A stretch of 64,000 bases of DNA from Caldimonas brevitalea (GTDB lineage: Bacteria > Pseudomonadota > Gammaproteobacteria > Burkholderiales > Burkholderiaceae_C), in contig NZ_CP011371.1 of assembly GCF_001017435.1 (NCBI RefSeq), positions 2,232,001 to 2,296,000 of the forward strand. The letters are read 5' to 3'. Numbering within the stretch: the stretch's first letter is position 1; each line of letters starts with the position of its first letter. The notes under the pieces were generated by a model, which did no database searches, had not been told where the DNA came from, and worked only from the letters and a program-made list of their open reading frames with translations. Shown in pieces: positions 26,714 through 36,242 of this stretch. A program made the position numbers and the translations under genes.

Positions 26714-27967
26714 ATGTACCAGCACATCAAGGTGCCCGAGGGTGGGCAGAAGATCACGGTCAACCAGGACTTCTCGCTCAACGTGCCCGATCACCCCGTC
26801 ATCCCCTACATCGAGGGCGACGGCACCGGTTTCGACATCACCCCGGTGATGATCAAGGTGGTGGACGCGGCAGTCGCGAAGTCCTACGGCGGCAAGCGGA
26901 AGATCCACTGGATGGAGATCTACGCCGGCGAGAAGTCGACCAAGGTCTACGGCCCGGACGTCTGGCTGCCCGAAGAGACGCTGCAGGTGCTGAAAGACTA
27001 CGTCGTCTCGATCAAAGGTCCCCTGACCACGCCGGTGGGCGGCGGCATCCGTTCGCTGAACGTGGCGCTGCGCCAGGAACTCGACCTGTACGTCTGTCTG
27101 CGCCCGGTCCGCTACTTCAAGGGCGTGCCCTCGCCGGTGAAGGAGCCCGAGAAGACCGACATGGTGATCTTCCGTGAGAACTCGGAAGACATCTACGCCG
27201 GCATCGAGTACGAAGCCGAGAGCGACAAGGCCAAGAAGCTGATCGACTTCCTCGTCAACGAGTTCGGCGTCAAGAAGATCCGTTTCCCGCAGACGTCCGG
27301 CATCGGCATCAAGCCGGTGTCCCGCGAAGGCACCGAGCGCCTGGTGCGCAAGGCGATCCAGTACGCGATCGACAACGAAAAGCCCTCTGTCACGCTTGTG
27401 CACAAGGGCAACATCATGAAGTACACCGAAGGTGGCTTCCGGGATTGGGGCTATGCGCTGGCCCAGCGCGAGTTCGGCGCCGAGCCGATCGACGGCGGCC
27501 CGTGGTGCAAGCTGAAGAATCCGAAGTCGGGCAAGGAAATCGTGATCAAGGATGCGATAGCCGACGCCTTCTTGCAGCAGATCCTGCTGCGCCCGGCCGA
27601 GTACTCGGTGATTGCGACGCTCAACCTGAACGGCGATTACATCTCCGATGCACTGGCCGCGCAGGTCGGCGGCATCGGCATTGCCCCGGGCGCCAACCTG
27701 TCCGACTCGGTCGCGATGTTCGAGGCCACCCACGGCACCGCGCCGAAGTACGCCGGCAAAGACTACGTCAACCCGGGTTCCGAGATCCTCTCGGCCGAGA
27801 TGATGCTGCGCCACATGGGCTGGACCGAAGCGGCTGACCTGATCATCAGCTCGATGGAAAAGGCAATCCTGAGCAAGAAAGTCACCTATGACTTCGCGCG
27901 CCTGCTCGACGGTGCCACGCAGGTCAGCTGCTCCGGCTTCGGTCAGGTCATGATCGACCACATGTGA
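26714..27967 (+). CDS. icd: Isocitrate dehydrogenase (NADP+)
   Basis: Converts isocitrate to 2-oxoglutarate in the TCA cycle. The 417-residue product is a homodimeric E. coli-type enzyme: [11 protein letters not shown] near the N-terminus, [19 protein letters not shown] with the Ser that is phosphorylated in E. coli, [14 protein letters not shown], and [21 protein letters not shown] near the C-terminus. The frame is open far upstream, but the ATG at 26714 ([14 protein letters not shown]) is the family start. TAGAAT at 26658-26663 is a likely -10. A strong terminator follows 24 bp after the stop. Confidence 0.97.
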   Translation: MYQHIKVPEGGQKITVNQDFSLNVPDHPVIPYIEGDGTGFDITPVMIKVVDAAVAKSYGGKRKIHWMEIYAGEKSTKVYGPDVWLPEETLQVLKDYVVSIKGPLTTPVGGGIRSLNVALRQELDLYVCLRPVRYFKGVPSPVKEPEKTDMVIFRENSEDIYAGIEYEAESDKAKKLIDFLVNEFGVKKIRFPQTSGIGIKPVSREGTERLVRKAIQYAIDNEKPSVTLVHKGNIMKYTEGGFRDWGYALAQREFGAEPIDGGPWCKLKNPKSGKEIVIKDAIADAFLQQILLRPAEYSVIATLNLNGDYISDALAAQVGGIGIAPGANLSDSVAMFEATHGTAPKYAGKDYVNPGSEILSAEMMLRHMGWTEAADLIISSMEKAILSKKVTYDFARLLDGATQVSCSGFGQVMIDHM

Positions 27968-27990
27968 AGCTGAGCGTCACTGCCTGAAGA

Positions 27991-28016
27991 AAAGCCCGCC
28001 CAAAGCGGGCTTTTTT
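27991..28016. terminator. Bidirectional terminator between icd and the csp gene
   Basis: GCCCGC (27994-27999), loop CCAAA, GCGGGC (28005-28010), then six Ts; the stem extends through AAA/TTT. The A-run on the left gives a T-run on the minus strand, so it can end both icd and the convergent cold-shock gene. Confidence 0.92.
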
Positions 28017-28062
28017 CATGGCACGCCAGCGCGGGAGCGCCGACATGCCACACACTGAGCCG

Positions 28063-28344
28063 TCACTCCGCGTAAGCTGCGGTACCCGGCTCTGATGCAG
28101 AAGGGGGTCGCGGAGAGCGCTCCGCCCGTGGCGGGCGAGGCTCCAGCAACTGAATGTTTTGAGCGAGCTTCCCTTTGGGACCCTGCACCAAGTCGAAGGT
28201 GACCTTCGAGCCCTGTTTCAGTGTCCTGAAGCCATCCATCTGGATGGCAGAGAAATGTGCGAAGACGTCTTCGCCGCCCTCTTCGGGTTCAATGAAGCCA
28301 AATCCCTTAGCGTCATTGAACCACTTGACGATGCCAATACCCAT
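28063..28344 (-). CDS. Cold-shock domain protein with C-terminal extension
   Basis: A 93-residue protein. Residues 1-67 form a cold-shock domain with both RNA-binding motifs (KGFGFIEP and VFAHFSAI), which binds single-stranded RNA and DNA as an RNA chaperone. Residues 68-93 are an Arg/Pro/Ser-rich tail not present in CspA (about 70 residues). GGAGGAAATC precedes the ATG. A strong promoter lies close upstream, giving a leader of only about 30 nt, unlike the long thermosensing leader of cspA. It diverges from clpS. Confidence 0.93.
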   Translation of the reverse strand: MGIGIVKWFNDAKGFGFIEPEEGGEDVFAHFSAIQMDGFRTLKQGSKVTFDLVQGPKGKLAQNIQLLEPRPPRAERSPRPPSASEPGTAAYAE

Positions 28345-28382
28345 TGATTTCCTCCCCGGGCACTACTTCCTATTCTCAGAAG

Positions 28383-28411
28383 ATTCTCGGCGGCACATCG
28401 GGCAGTGTCAA
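28383..28411 (-). promoter_or_regulatory. sigma70 promoter of the csp gene
   Basis: On the minus strand a perfect -35 TTGACA (28411-28406) and a -10 GAGAAT (28388-28383) are separated by 17 bp. The expected start is about 32 nt before the ATG. Confidence 0.8.
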
Positions 28412-28517
28412 GGACGGAAAAAATGCAGTCGGTGAGCGTTCGTGACGAGCTGGAGCTCTTGACCTTTCGGTCTACGCCTCCAATTGCCGATGCTGAAACC
28501 GCCGCGGTTCAACTCGA

Positions 28518-28523
28518 TAGAAT
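28518..28523 (+). promoter_or_regulatory. -10 element immediately upstream of clpS
   Basis: TAGAAT ends 6 nt before the clpS ATG (28530), so a transcript from it would begin at the start codon. No Shine-Dalgarno sequence and no good -35 are visible upstream. Confidence 0.45.
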
Positions 28524-28529
28524 TGATTC

Positions 28530-28895
28530 ATGCCCAGCGACAGCCCCGACACCCCCAAGCCCCCCCAGACGCCCGGCCAGCCGATGCTGCCCGACGAGGG
28601 TGAGGGAACTGTCATCCTGGAAAGACAGTCATCCAAGGTGGAGCCGCCGAAGCTGTATCAGGTGGTGATGCTGAACGATGACTACACGCCGATGGAGTTC
28701 GTGGTGATGGTGCTGCAGCAGTTCTTCCATCGCGATCTCGAGACCGCGACCCAGATCATGTTGAAGATCCACCACGAGGGACGGGGCGTGTGTGGTGTAT
28801 ACACCAAGGACGTCGCCGCGACCAAGGTGGAAATGGTGCTTGCCGCCGCGCGCCGCGCGGGGCATCCTTTGCAGTGCATTATGGAGGCCGCATGA
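28530..28895 (+). CDS. clpS: ATP-dependent Clp protease adaptor ClpS
   Basis: Adaptor that delivers N-degron substrates to ClpAP. The 121-residue protein has a disordered Pro-rich N-terminus (1-40) and a ClpS core with [20 protein letters not shown], the substrate pocket and ClpA-binding region, and [20 protein letters not shown]. Its stop overlaps the clpA start (ATGA), coupling the two. The ATG has no ribosome binding site, and a -10 hexamer lies directly in front, raising the possibility of leaderless initiation. Confidence 0.96.
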   Translation: MPSDSPDTPKPPQTPGQPMLPDEGEGTVILERQSSKVEPPKLYQVVMLNDDYTPMEFVVMVLQQFFHRDLETATQIMLKIHHEGRGVCGVYTKDVAATKVEMVLAAARRAGHPLQCIMEAA

Positions 28896-31195
28896 TTGCC
28901 CAGGAACTTGAAGTCAGCCTGCACATGGCGTTCGTCGAGGCGCGCCAGCAGCGCCACGAGTTCATCACAGTGGAACACCTGCTGTTGGCACTGCTCGACA
29001 ACCCGTCGGCCGCCGAAGTGCTGCGAGCGTGCTCCGCCAACATCGATGATTTGCGCAAGAGCCTGACGCATTTCATCAAGGAGAACACGCCGACTGTCGG
29101 TGGCAGCGACGAGGTCGACACCCAGCCGACCCTCGGCTTTCAGCGCGTGATCCAGCGCGCCATCATGCACGTCCAGTCGACCGGCAGTGGCAAGAAGGAA
29201 GTCACCGGCGCCAATGTGTTGGTGGCGATATTCGGTGAGAAGGATTCCCATGCGGTGTATTACCTGCACCAGCAAGGGGTGACGCGCCTCGATGTGGTGA
29301 ATTACATCGCGCACGGCATCAAAAAATCTGATCCGCCGGAGCCGACGAAATCGAACGACGGCCCCAGCAGCAGCGAGGGCGAAAAGGAAGAGGGCGAGGG
29401 CAAGGGCTCCCCATTGGAGCAGTTCACCCAGAACCTCAACCAGCTGGCCCGCGAAGGCAAGATCGATCCGTTGATCGGCCGCGAGCTGGAGGTCGAGCGT
29501 GTGATTCAGGTGCTGTGTCGTCGCCGCAAGAACAACCCCTTGCTGGTGGGCGAGGCCGGTGTCGGCAAGACCGCCATCGCGGAAGGCCTCGCGTGGCGCA
29601 TCACCGAGGGCGACGTGCCCGAAGTGCTGGCCGACTCGACGGTATACGCGCTCGACATGGGCGCTTTGCTGGCGGGCACGAAGTACCGCGGCGACTTCGA
29701 GCAGCGCCTCAAGGGCGTCTTGAAGGCCCTCAAGGACCAGCCCAACGCGGTGCTGTTCATCGACGAGATCCACACCCTGATCGGTGCCGGCGCGGCTTCG
29801 GGAGGCACCCTGGACGCGAGTAATTTGCTCAAGCCCGCGCTCAGCTCGGGCAACCTGAAGTGCATCGGGGCGACCACCTTCTCGGAGTACCGGGGCATCT
29901 TCGAGAAAGATGCGGCGCTGTCGCGTCGCTTCCAGAAGATCGACGTGGTCGAGCCTTCGGTGGAGCAGACGGTCGAGATCCTCAAGGGGCTGAAGTCCCG
30001 GTTCGAGGAGCACCACAGCGTCAAGTACGCGCTCAACGCGCTGCAGGCGGCGGCGGAGCTGTCGGCCAAGTTCATCAATGACCGCCATCTGCCCGACAAG
30101 GCGATCGACGTCATCGACGAAGCCGGCGCGGCCCAACGCATCCTGCCGAAGAGCAAGCAAAAGAAGACGATCACCCGCCTCGAGGTGGAAGAGATCGTCG
30201 CGAAGATCGCGCGCATTCCGCCGGCCAGCGTGTCCAACGACGACCGCTCCAAGCTGCGCAACCTCGACCGCGACCTCAAGAGCGTCGTGTTCGGGCAGGA
30301 CGTCGCCATCGACGCGTTGGCAGCCGCCATCAAGATGGCGCGCTCGGGTCTCGGCAAGCCGGACAAACCCATCGGCTCCTTCCTGTTCAGCGGCCCCACC
30401 GGCGTCGGCAAGACCGAGGTCGCCAAGCAACTGGCCTACATCCTGGGCATCGAACTGATCCGCTTCGACATGTCCGAGTACATGGAGCGCCACGCGGTGA
30501 GCCGGCTGATCGGCGCGCCTCCGGGGTATGTCGGGTTCGACCAGGGCGGGCTGCTGACCGAGGCGGTCACCAAGAAGCCGCACGCGGTGCTGCTGCTCGA
30601 CGAGATCGAGAAGGCCCACCCGGACGTCTTCAACGTGCTGCTGCAGGTGATGGACCACGGCACGCTGACCGACAACAACGGTCGCAAGGCCGACTTCCGC
30701 AACGTCATCATCATCATGACGACGAATGCGGGCGCCGAAACGATGCAGAAGGCGGTGATCGGCTTCACCAACCACCGCGAGCAGGGCGACGAGATGGCCG
30801 ACATCAAGCGGCTGTTCACGCCCGAGTTCCGCAACCGGCTCGACGCCATCGTCAGCTTCGGTGCGCTGGACGAGGAGATCATCCTGCGGGTGGTCGACAA
30901 GTTCTTGCTGCAGCTCGAAAGCCAGCTGGCCGAGAAGAAGGTCGAAGTCACGTTCAGCGACGTGTTGCGCAAGCATCTCGCGAAGAAGGGCTTCGATCCG
31001 CTGATGGGCGCGCGGCCGATGCAGCGCTTGATCCAGGACATGATCCGTCGCGCGCTGGCCGACGAGTTGTTGTTCGGGCGCTTGGTCGAAGGTGGCCGGC
31101 TGACGGTGGATCTCGACGACAAGGAAGAAGTCGTGCTCGACATCCAGCCCAACAAGAAGAGCGACAAGCCGAAGGCGGAGCCCGCGACCGCTTGA
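28892..31195 (+). CDS. clpA: ATP-dependent Clp protease ATP-binding subunit ClpA
   Basis: AAA+ unfoldase that feeds proteins into ClpP. The 767-residue protein begins [20 protein letters not shown], the ClpA N-domain that binds ClpS, and has two ATPase modules with Walker A GEAGVGKT (220-227) and GPTGVGKT (501-508). An acidic Ser/Glu linker (about 150-170) separates the N-domain from D1. The start overlaps the clpS stop. The ClpP-docking loop (IGL/IGF) is plausible in [10 protein letters not shown] of D2. A terminator follows. Confidence 0.97.
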   Translation: MIAQELEVSLHMAFVEARQQRHEFITVEHLLLALLDNPSAAEVLRACSANIDDLRKSLTHFIKENTPTVGGSDEVDTQPTLGFQRVIQRAIMHVQSTGSGKKEVTGANVLVAIFGEKDSHAVYYLHQQGVTRLDVVNYIAHGIKKSDPPEPTKSNDGPSSSEGEKEEGEGKGSPLEQFTQNLNQLAREGKIDPLIGRELEVERVIQVLCRRRKNNPLLVGEAGVGKTAIAEGLAWRITEGDVPEVLADSTVYALDMGALLAGTKYRGDFEQRLKGVLKALKDQPNAVLFIDEIHTLIGAGAASGGTLDASNLLKPALSSGNLKCIGATTFSEYRGIFEKDAALSRRFQKIDVVEPSVEQTVEILKGLKSRFEEHHSVKYALNALQAAAELSAKFINDRHLPDKAIDVIDEAGAAQRILPKSKQKKTITRLEVEEIVAKIARIPPASVSNDDRSKLRNLDRDLKSVVFGQDVAIDALAAAIKMARSGLGKPDKPIGSFLFSGPTGVGKTEVAKQLAYILGIELIRFDMSEYMERHAVSRLIGAPPGYVGFDQGGLLTEAVTKKPHAVLLLDEIEKAHPDVFNVLLQVMDHGTLTDNNGRKADFRNVIIIMTTNAGAETMQKAVIGFTNHREQGDEMADIKRLFTPEFRNRLDAIVSFGALDEEIILRVVDKFLLQLESQLAEKKVEVTFSDVLRKHLAKKGFDPLMGARPMQRLIQDMIRRALADELLFGRLVEGGRLTVDLDDKEEVVLDIQPNKKSDKPKAEPATA

Positions 31196-31225
31196 CGCAC
31201 ACGGCCGTCCCGCTCCCATCGCAGC

Positions 31226-31251
31226 AAAGGGCCCCTCGCGGGGCCCTTTTT
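31226..31251. terminator. Bidirectional terminator between clpA and mtfA
   Basis: AAAGGGCCCC (31226-31235), loop TCGC, GGGGCCCTTT, then Ts to 31251. It ends clpA and abuts the stop codon of convergent mtfA, whose transcript would also read the hairpin. Confidence 0.9.
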
Positions 31252-32033
31252 CATGCCGAGAGGGCGGCCGGGTCTTGCCGGAAGTAGTCGCGAAAGGCGA
31301 TGTAGAGCCGCGGGTGGGCGAGCCGGAAGTCGGCCGGGGCGACGAAAAACGCCTCGGCGGAGACGGCGAAGAATTCGTCCACCCCCTCTGCACCATACGG
31401 GTCGAGGAAGGTCTCGTAGCCGTCGTCGACGTCGGCGCAGAACTGCTCGAATTCCTCGTCCATCAGGGTGGCCCAGGCCTCGCGCTCGTCGCGCCCCTGC
31501 AATGGCGGTATGCCGTCGGCCACGCCGTCGAGCATGTCGATCTTGTGGACGAACTCGTGGATCACCACGTTGTAGCCGACCTCGGCCGACTCGCTCGCCT
31601 GCTGCACGTCGTACCACGACAGCGTGACAGGCCCGCCGTCCATCGCCTCGCCGGCGAGCACTTCATCGTAGTGGTGGACCACACCCGTCTCGTCCATCAC
31701 CTCGCGCCGCGCCACCACCTCGTCGGCGTGCATCACGATGCCGACGAAACCACGGTAGAGCTGCAGCCCGAGCTTCAGAACCGGCAAGCAGGCCTGTGCG
31801 GCAACCGCAACGGCCATTTCGTCCGTCACCGCGATGCCACCGGCCCCGGTGAACTCCTTCTCGGCCAGGAACAATGTGCTCAGCCGGCGCAGTTCCTGCG
31901 CATCGCTGGGTGCCAGTCGCGCCAGGAAAGGGTAGCGCGCCAGGGTGTAGTGCCACAGCGGGTCTGGTATTGGGCGCGACGTCAACACGCGTTGCTCTTT
32001 CCAGCGACGCCATCGCTGCCACCACCTCGTCAT
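31251..32033 (-). CDS. mtfA: Zinc-dependent peptidase MtfA (M90 family)
   Basis: A 260-residue cytosolic metallopeptidase of the MtfA/M90 family; E. coli MtfA binds the repressor Mlc and relieves repression of ptsG. The active site H159-EFV-H163-KID is clear, and downstream acidic residues (EFFAVSAEAFF) match the third-ligand helix of the family. Length is normal. It is the last gene of a minus-strand set lpxH-mtfA, with lpxH 7 bp upstream. The Mlc connection is known only for enterobacteria and is not assumed here. Confidence 0.93.
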   Translation of the reverse strand: MTRWWQRWRRWKEQRVLTSRPIPDPLWHYTLARYPFLARLAPSDAQELRRLSTLFLAEKEFTGAGGIAVTDEMAVAVAAQACLPVLKLGLQLYRGFVGIVMHADEVVARREVMDETGVVHHYDEVLAGEAMDGGPVTLSWYDVQQASESAEVGYNVVIHEFVHKIDMLDGVADGIPPLQGRDEREAWATLMDEEFEQFCADVDDGYETFLDPYGAEGVDEFFAVSAEAFFVAPADFRLAHPRLYIAFRDYFRQDPAALSA

Positions 32034-32040
32034 GCCGGGC

Positions 32041-32868
32041 TCAAGCGGGCGCCGCGAGGGCCAAGTCGACGCGGGTCATCCCCTGCTGGGTCAGGCGCAG
32101 GACTTCGGCCCGCTGGGGGTGGCCGGAGGCCGCGTTGTCGAGATCCCAGTCGCTCAGGACATGGCGCGACTTGTCTGCCCCAAGCCGGTGGCTGGCGGGG
32201 CGGTGGGTGTGGCCGTGAATGAGGGTGGCGGCTTCGGCGTCCTCGAGCCAGCGGCGGGCCGACGTGTCGTCGACATCGGCATACGATTCGAGACCTTCGT
32301 TGCGCTTCTTCTGCTCGCTGGCCTGCCGCAAGTGCGCGGCGATCTTGCGCCGCTCAGCGAGCGGTTGCGCGAGAAAGCGCGTTTGCCACTCCGGGCTGCG
32401 CACCTGTGCCCGAAACTGCTGGTACTCGACGTCGTCGATGCACAGCGCGTCGCCGTGGGTCAGCAGCAGACGTTGCGTGCCAAACGCGAGCACGGTGGGG
32501 TCGGGCAGCGCGTGCAGCCCGCAGCGGGCCAGGAACTCCGGGCCGACCAGGAAGTCGCGATTGCCGGCCATGAAGCCGATCCACCGGCGCTGGGCCGCCT
32601 CGTGCAGCCACTGCGCACACTGCGCCTCGAACCCGGCGTCGGCGGCGTCGTCGCCGACCCACACCTCGAACAAGTCGCCGAGGATCAGGACGGCGTCGGC
32701 AGGGGTGTGCTGCAGGTAGCGGTGGAACGCGGCGGCGGTGCGGGGCAGGTCGGCCTGCAGGTGCAGGTCCGACAACAGGTCGACGCAGCGCCAGTCGGCG
32801 CCGGCCTGCAACGCGTGCAGGCCGGGCAGCGCCGCGGGCTCACGCACGGAAGAGCCGCCTTGCGCCAC
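32041..32868 (-). CDS. lpxH: UDP-2,3-diacylglucosamine diphosphatase LpxH
   Basis: Hydrolyses UDP-2,3-diacylglucosamine to lipid X in lipid A synthesis, as a peripheral inner-membrane metallophosphoesterase. The 275-residue protein shows the metal-binding motifs in order: DLHL, GDLFEVWVGDD, GNRDFL, THGDALC and HGHTHRP. The N-terminal 25 residues before the phosphoesterase core are longer than in E. coli LpxH (240 residues). It follows ppiB by 5 bp, an arrangement also seen in other Proteobacteria. Confidence 0.95.
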   Translation of the reverse strand: MAQGGSSVREPAALPGLHALQAGADWRCVDLLSDLHLQADLPRTAAAFHRYLQHTPADAVLILGDLFEVWVGDDAADAGFEAQCAQWLHEAAQRRWIGFMAGNRDFLVGPEFLARCGLHALPDPTVLAFGTQRLLLTHGDALCIDDVEYQQFRAQVRSPEWQTRFLAQPLAERRKIAAHLRQASEQKKRNEGLESYADVDDTSARRWLEDAEAATLIHGHTHRPASHRLGADKSRHVLSDWDLDNAASGHPQRAEVLRLTQQGMTRVDLALAAPA

Positions 32869-32873
32869 CGGGT

Positions 32874-33368
32874 TCAGACTTCCACGGCCTTGGTGATCAC
32901 CACGTCATCGACCGGCACATCGTCGTGGAAGCCGCGGCGCCCAGTTTTGACGGCCTTGATCTTGTCGACGACCTCGGTGCCGCCGACGACCTTGCCGAAG
33001 ACCGCGTAACCCCAGCCTTGCACGCTCTCGGACTTGAAGTTCAGGAAGTCGTTGTTGGCCACATTGATGAAGAACTGCGCGGTCGCCGAGTGCGGCGCTT
33101 GGGTGCGCGCCATCGCCACGGTGTAGGTGGTGTTCTTGAGGCCGTTGTTGGCTTCGTTCTCGATCGGCTCGTCGGTCGGCTTTTGCTGCATGCCGGGCTC
33201 GAAGCCGCCACCTTGGATCATGAAGCCGTCGATCACCCGGTGGAAGACGGTGTTGTCGTAGTGGCCCTTGCGGACGTAGGACAGAAAGTTCTCAGCGCTC
33301 TTCGGCGCCTTTTCGGTGTCGAGCTCGATCTTGATCACGCCATGATTCGTGTGCAGTTCAACTGCCAT
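32874..33368 (-). CDS. ppiB: Cytoplasmic peptidyl-prolyl cis-trans isomerase B (cyclophilin)
   Basis: A 164-residue cyclophilin without a signal peptide, which speeds prolyl bond isomerisation in the cytoplasm. Active-site motifs [15 protein letters not shown] and [10 protein letters not shown] are intact. The start at 33368 has GGAG at 8-nt spacing; an ATG two codons earlier overlaps the ppiA stop (ATGA) but would leave only 2 nt to the same ribosome binding site. It is adjacent to its periplasmic paralogue ppiA and to lpxH. Confidence 0.95.
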   Translation of the reverse strand: MAVELHTNHGVIKIELDTEKAPKSAENFLSYVRKGHYDNTVFHRVIDGFMIQGGGFEPGMQQKPTDEPIENEANNGLKNTTYTVAMARTQAPHSATAQFFINVANNDFLNFKSESVQGWGYAVFGKVVGGTEVVDKIKAVKTGRRGFHDDVPVDDVVITKAVEV

Positions 33369-33370
33369 GT

Positions 33371-33949
33371 TCATTTCTCCACAGTGACTCGTTTGATGAT
33401 GACCGGCTCTGCCGGCGCGTTCTCATGGGGCATGCCCTGCGCATCACGCTTGGTGGTGGTGCGCACGCCCTTGATCTTGTCGACCACGTCCATGCCGCGC
33501 ACCACCTTGCCGAACACGGCATAGCCGTTGCCGTCACGGGCATTCGCAGCGTCGAGGAAGGTATTGTCTTTGAGGTTGATGAAGAACTGGGCCGTGGCCG
33601 AGTTCGGGTCCATCGTGCGCGCCATCGCGACAGTGCCTCGCTGGTTGCTCAGGCCATTGCGGCTCTCGAGCGGGATAGGGGCGCGGGTCGGCTTCTGGGC
33701 CATGTCGGGCGTGAAGCCGCCACCCTGGATCATGAAGTCCTCGATCACACGATGGAAGACCGTGCCATCGTAGTGCCCGGCCTTGGCGTACTGCAGGAAG
33801 TTCTCGACCGACTTGGGTGCCTTGGCCGCATCGAGCTGCAGCACGATGTCACCCTGCGTGGTGCTCATCTTCACGGTCTGACCGTGGGCCGGGTGGAACA
33901 TGCCGACGGTCAGCGCGAGGCCGGCCAAGGCGATGTAAGACTTCGTCAT
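33371..33949 (-). CDS. ppiA: Periplasmic peptidyl-prolyl cis-trans isomerase A (cyclophilin)
   Basis: A 192-residue cyclophilin with a signal peptide ([20 protein letters not shown], cleavage near AHG-Q), so it acts in the periplasm. [15 protein letters not shown] and [13 protein letters not shown] carry the active site. AGGAGTGATTGG precedes the ATG. It lies immediately upstream of ppiB, and the two proteins share much of their core sequence, consistent with an old duplication. Confidence 0.95.
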   Translation of the reverse strand: MTKSYIALAGLALTVGMFHPAHGQTVKMSTTQGDIVLQLDAAKAPKSVENFLQYAKAGHYDGTVFHRVIEDFMIQGGGFTPDMAQKPTRAPIPLESRNGLSNQRGTVAMARTMDPNSATAQFFINLKDNTFLDAANARDGNGYAVFGKVVRGMDVVDKIKGVRTTTKRDAQGMPHENAPAEPVIIKRVTVEK

Positions 33950-34034
33950 CCAATCACTCCTCTTGGTGGAAGATCTGCCATTGTCCCTCTTCCGGCGCGT
34001 TTGCTTCCGAAGGCCTGTCCGCCCGGGCGGCGGC

Positions 34035-34637
34035 TCAACGACCCGAGCGGGCAGGCGGCGCAGACGGCGCGCTGGAAAGCAGCCGCCTGACCAGGGCGAG
34101 CTTGGGCGGGGTGCTGCGGCTGTCGCTGTCGAGCTCGAGCGATCGTGAGTAGGCCTGGCTGGCCAGCTTCACGAACACATCGCCGAGATTCTCATGGGCC
34201 CTGGCATAGCCTGGTCGCACCCGCACCGCCATTTCGAGTGCCGTGCGGGCCTTGTCGTAGTTGCCTTCTTCGGCATACAACACGCCCAGGTTGTTATAAG
34301 GTTCGGGCAGCAGGGGATGATCGCGGATCAGGGCCTCGAACTGCGCGATGGCATCGGCCTTGCGTTGTTGGTCGCTCAAGGCCACGCCCTTCAGAAAGCG
34401 CAGCTGTACGTCATCCGGACGGCGACTGAGCGCCTGTTCGATCCGGGGCAGGGCCTCGTTGGCCTTGCCGGCACTGATCAGCTGTTGTGCCGTCTCGGCG
34501 TCCTGCGCCCCGGCGGGTGCGCTGCACAGCCCCAGTCCCAAGAGCAGCCCTGCGACCCATCCCGACGCTGCCCGCCGCACCCGTGTCGAAGCCGGCAGCG
34601 TGTGTTGCAGGCGGCGACACGACGGTCGAAAATGCAT
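34035..34637 (-). CDS. TPR-repeat periplasmic or membrane protein
   Basis: A 200-residue protein with an N-terminal export signal (basic region, then WVAGLLLGLGLCSAPAGAQ) and about three tetratricopeptide repeats (residues 50-150; for example EPYNNLGVLYAEEGNYDKAR and ARAHENLGDVFVKLASQAYS). TPRs mediate protein contacts; the partner is unknown. The ATG at 34637 has AGAGGA at 7-nt spacing. It diverges from cysS through a symmetric promoter region and lies upstream of the ppiA-ppiB-lpxH-mtfA genes. An alternative start further upstream would lie in the promoter. Confidence 0.85.
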   Translation of the reverse strand: MHFRPSCRRLQHTLPASTRVRRAASGWVAGLLLGLGLCSAPAGAQDAETAQQLISAGKANEALPRIEQALSRRPDDVQLRFLKGVALSDQQRKADAIAQFEALIRDHPLLPEPYNNLGVLYAEEGNYDKARTALEMAVRVRPGYARAHENLGDVFVKLASQAYSRSLELDSDSRSTPPKLALVRRLLSSAPSAPPARSGR

Positions 34638-34663
34638 GGACGATCCTCTTGCAGGGCAGCCGC

Positions 34664-34681
34664 TACAATCCGCCGATTGTA
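34664..34681. promoter_or_regulatory. Symmetric divergent -10 pair between the TPR gene and cysS
   Basis: TACAAT (34664-34669, plus strand) and its mirror ATTGTA (34676-34681, TACAAT on the minus strand) form a perfect 6-6-6 inverted repeat. Each can act as a -10 for one of the two divergent genes. No clear -35 was found on either side. The cysS leader would be about 180 nt. Confidence 0.45.
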
Positions 34682-34855
34682 CCGTAGCCCCTTCGGCCAC
34701 CTGCCTGCAAACCCGCATGTACGCCGGCTCGGCATCGTGTTGAGATCGCGTGTGCTCTCGCTGCGCCGCGATGCCGCTCCTGGCCTCGCGGCCCGGCTGC
34801 CGCGCCGCTCGTTGCCGCTGGTTGACCCCCTCGCGACCCGTTCGCCGCCTCGCTC

Positions 34856-36235
34856 ATGACGCTTTCCATCTACAACAGCCTGACACGCCGGCTTGAGCCC
34901 TTCACTCCCCTCGAGGCGAACCACGTGCGCATGTACGTGTGCGGGATGACCATCTACGACTACTGCCACGTCGGCCATGCCCGCATGATGATGGCGTTCG
35001 ATGTCGTGCAACGCTGGCTCAAGGCCTCGGGCTACCGCGTCACCTATGTGCGCAACATCACCGACATCGACGACAAGATCATCCGCCGGGCGCTCGAGCG
35101 CGGCATCACCATCCGCCAGCTGACCGACGAGATGGCACAGGCCATGCACGAGGACATCGGCCAGCTCGGCATCGAGCCGCCGACGCACGAGCCGCGGGCG
35201 ACCGAGTATGTGCCGCAGATGGTGGGCATGATCGAGACGCTCGAGCAAAAGGGCCTGGCGTATCGGGCTGCCAACGGCGACGTGAACTACGCGGTGCGCC
35301 GCTTCGACGGCTACGGCAAATTGTCGGGCAAGTCGCTCGACCAGCTGCGCGCGGGCGAGCGTGTCGCGGTCAGCGAGGGCAAGGAAGACCCGCTCGATTT
35401 CGTGCTGTGGAAGGCCGCCAAAGACACCGAGCCCGACGACGCCAAGTGGGAGGCGCCGTTCGGCAAAGGCCGCCCCGGTTGGCATATTGAATGCTCGGCC
35501 ATGAGCTGCGCCTTGCTGGGCGAGCATTTCGACATCCACGGCGGCGGTATGGACCTGCAGTTTCCCCACCACGAGAATGAAATCGCGCAAAGTGAAGGCG
35601 CGACCGGGCGTCCTTTTGTCAACGTCTGGATGCACAACGGTTTCGTGAATGTCGACAACGAGAAGATGTCCAAATCGTTGGGTAACTTCTTCACGATCCG
35701 CGACGTGCTGAAGAGCTACGACGGCGAGACGGTGCGTTTTTTCATGCTGCGCACGCATTACCGCAGTCAGTTCAACTACAGCGACCAGAACCTCGAAGAT
35801 GCGCGCCATGCCTTGCGCCGTCTCTACACGGCACTCGACACGGTGGCCCCTGCCGAGACGCCGGCGATCGACTGGAGCCAGCCCCAGGCAGCCCGCTTCC
35901 AGGCCGCGATGAACGACGACTTCAACACGGCCGAAGCGGTGGCGGTGTTGTTCGAGCTGGCCAGCGAGGTCAACCGCAGCAAGTCGAGTCAGAGCGCCGG
36001 CCTGCTGAAGGCACTGGGCGGGGTGCTCGGGCTGCTGCAGAGTGTGCCGCGCGCCTATTTGCAAGGCCGTCACACGGGTCTCGACGACGCGGCCATCCAG
36101 GCTCAGATCGACGCCCGCGCGGCAGCCAAGAAGGCGCGCAATTTCACAGAGGCCGATCGCATCCGCCAAGCCTTGGCCGAGCAGGGCATCGTGTTGCAGG
36201 ACACGCCTCAAGGTACCACCTGGGTCAAGGCCTGA
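34856..36235 (+). CDS. cysS: Cysteinyl-tRNA synthetase
   Basis: Charges tRNA-Cys with cysteine. The 459-residue class I synthetase has zinc ligand C29, the HIGH-equivalent H38-VGH41 in [39 protein letters not shown] with the other zinc ligands, and K270-MSKS274. The C-terminal anticodon-binding DALR-like domain ends normally. There is a long leader after the divergent promoter region. A glycosylase gene follows 7 bp downstream. Confidence 0.98.
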   Translation: MTLSIYNSLTRRLEPFTPLEANHVRMYVCGMTIYDYCHVGHARMMMAFDVVQRWLKASGYRVTYVRNITDIDDKIIRRALERGITIRQLTDEMAQAMHEDIGQLGIEPPTHEPRATEYVPQMVGMIETLEQKGLAYRAANGDVNYAVRRFDGYGKLSGKSLDQLRAGERVAVSEGKEDPLDFVLWKAAKDTEPDDAKWEAPFGKGRPGWHIECSAMSCALLGEHFDIHGGGMDLQFPHHENEIAQSEGATGRPFVNVWMHNGFVNVDNEKMSKSLGNFFTIRDVLKSYDGETVRFFMLRTHYRSQFNYSDQNLEDARHALRRLYTALDTVAPAETPAIDWSQPQAARFQAAMNDDFNTAEAVAVLFELASEVNRSKSSQSAGLLKALGGVLGLLQSVPRAYLQGRHTGLDDAAIQAQIDARAAAKKARNFTEADRIRQALAEQGIVLQDTPQGTTWVKA

Positions 36236-36242
36236 GGCCGCG

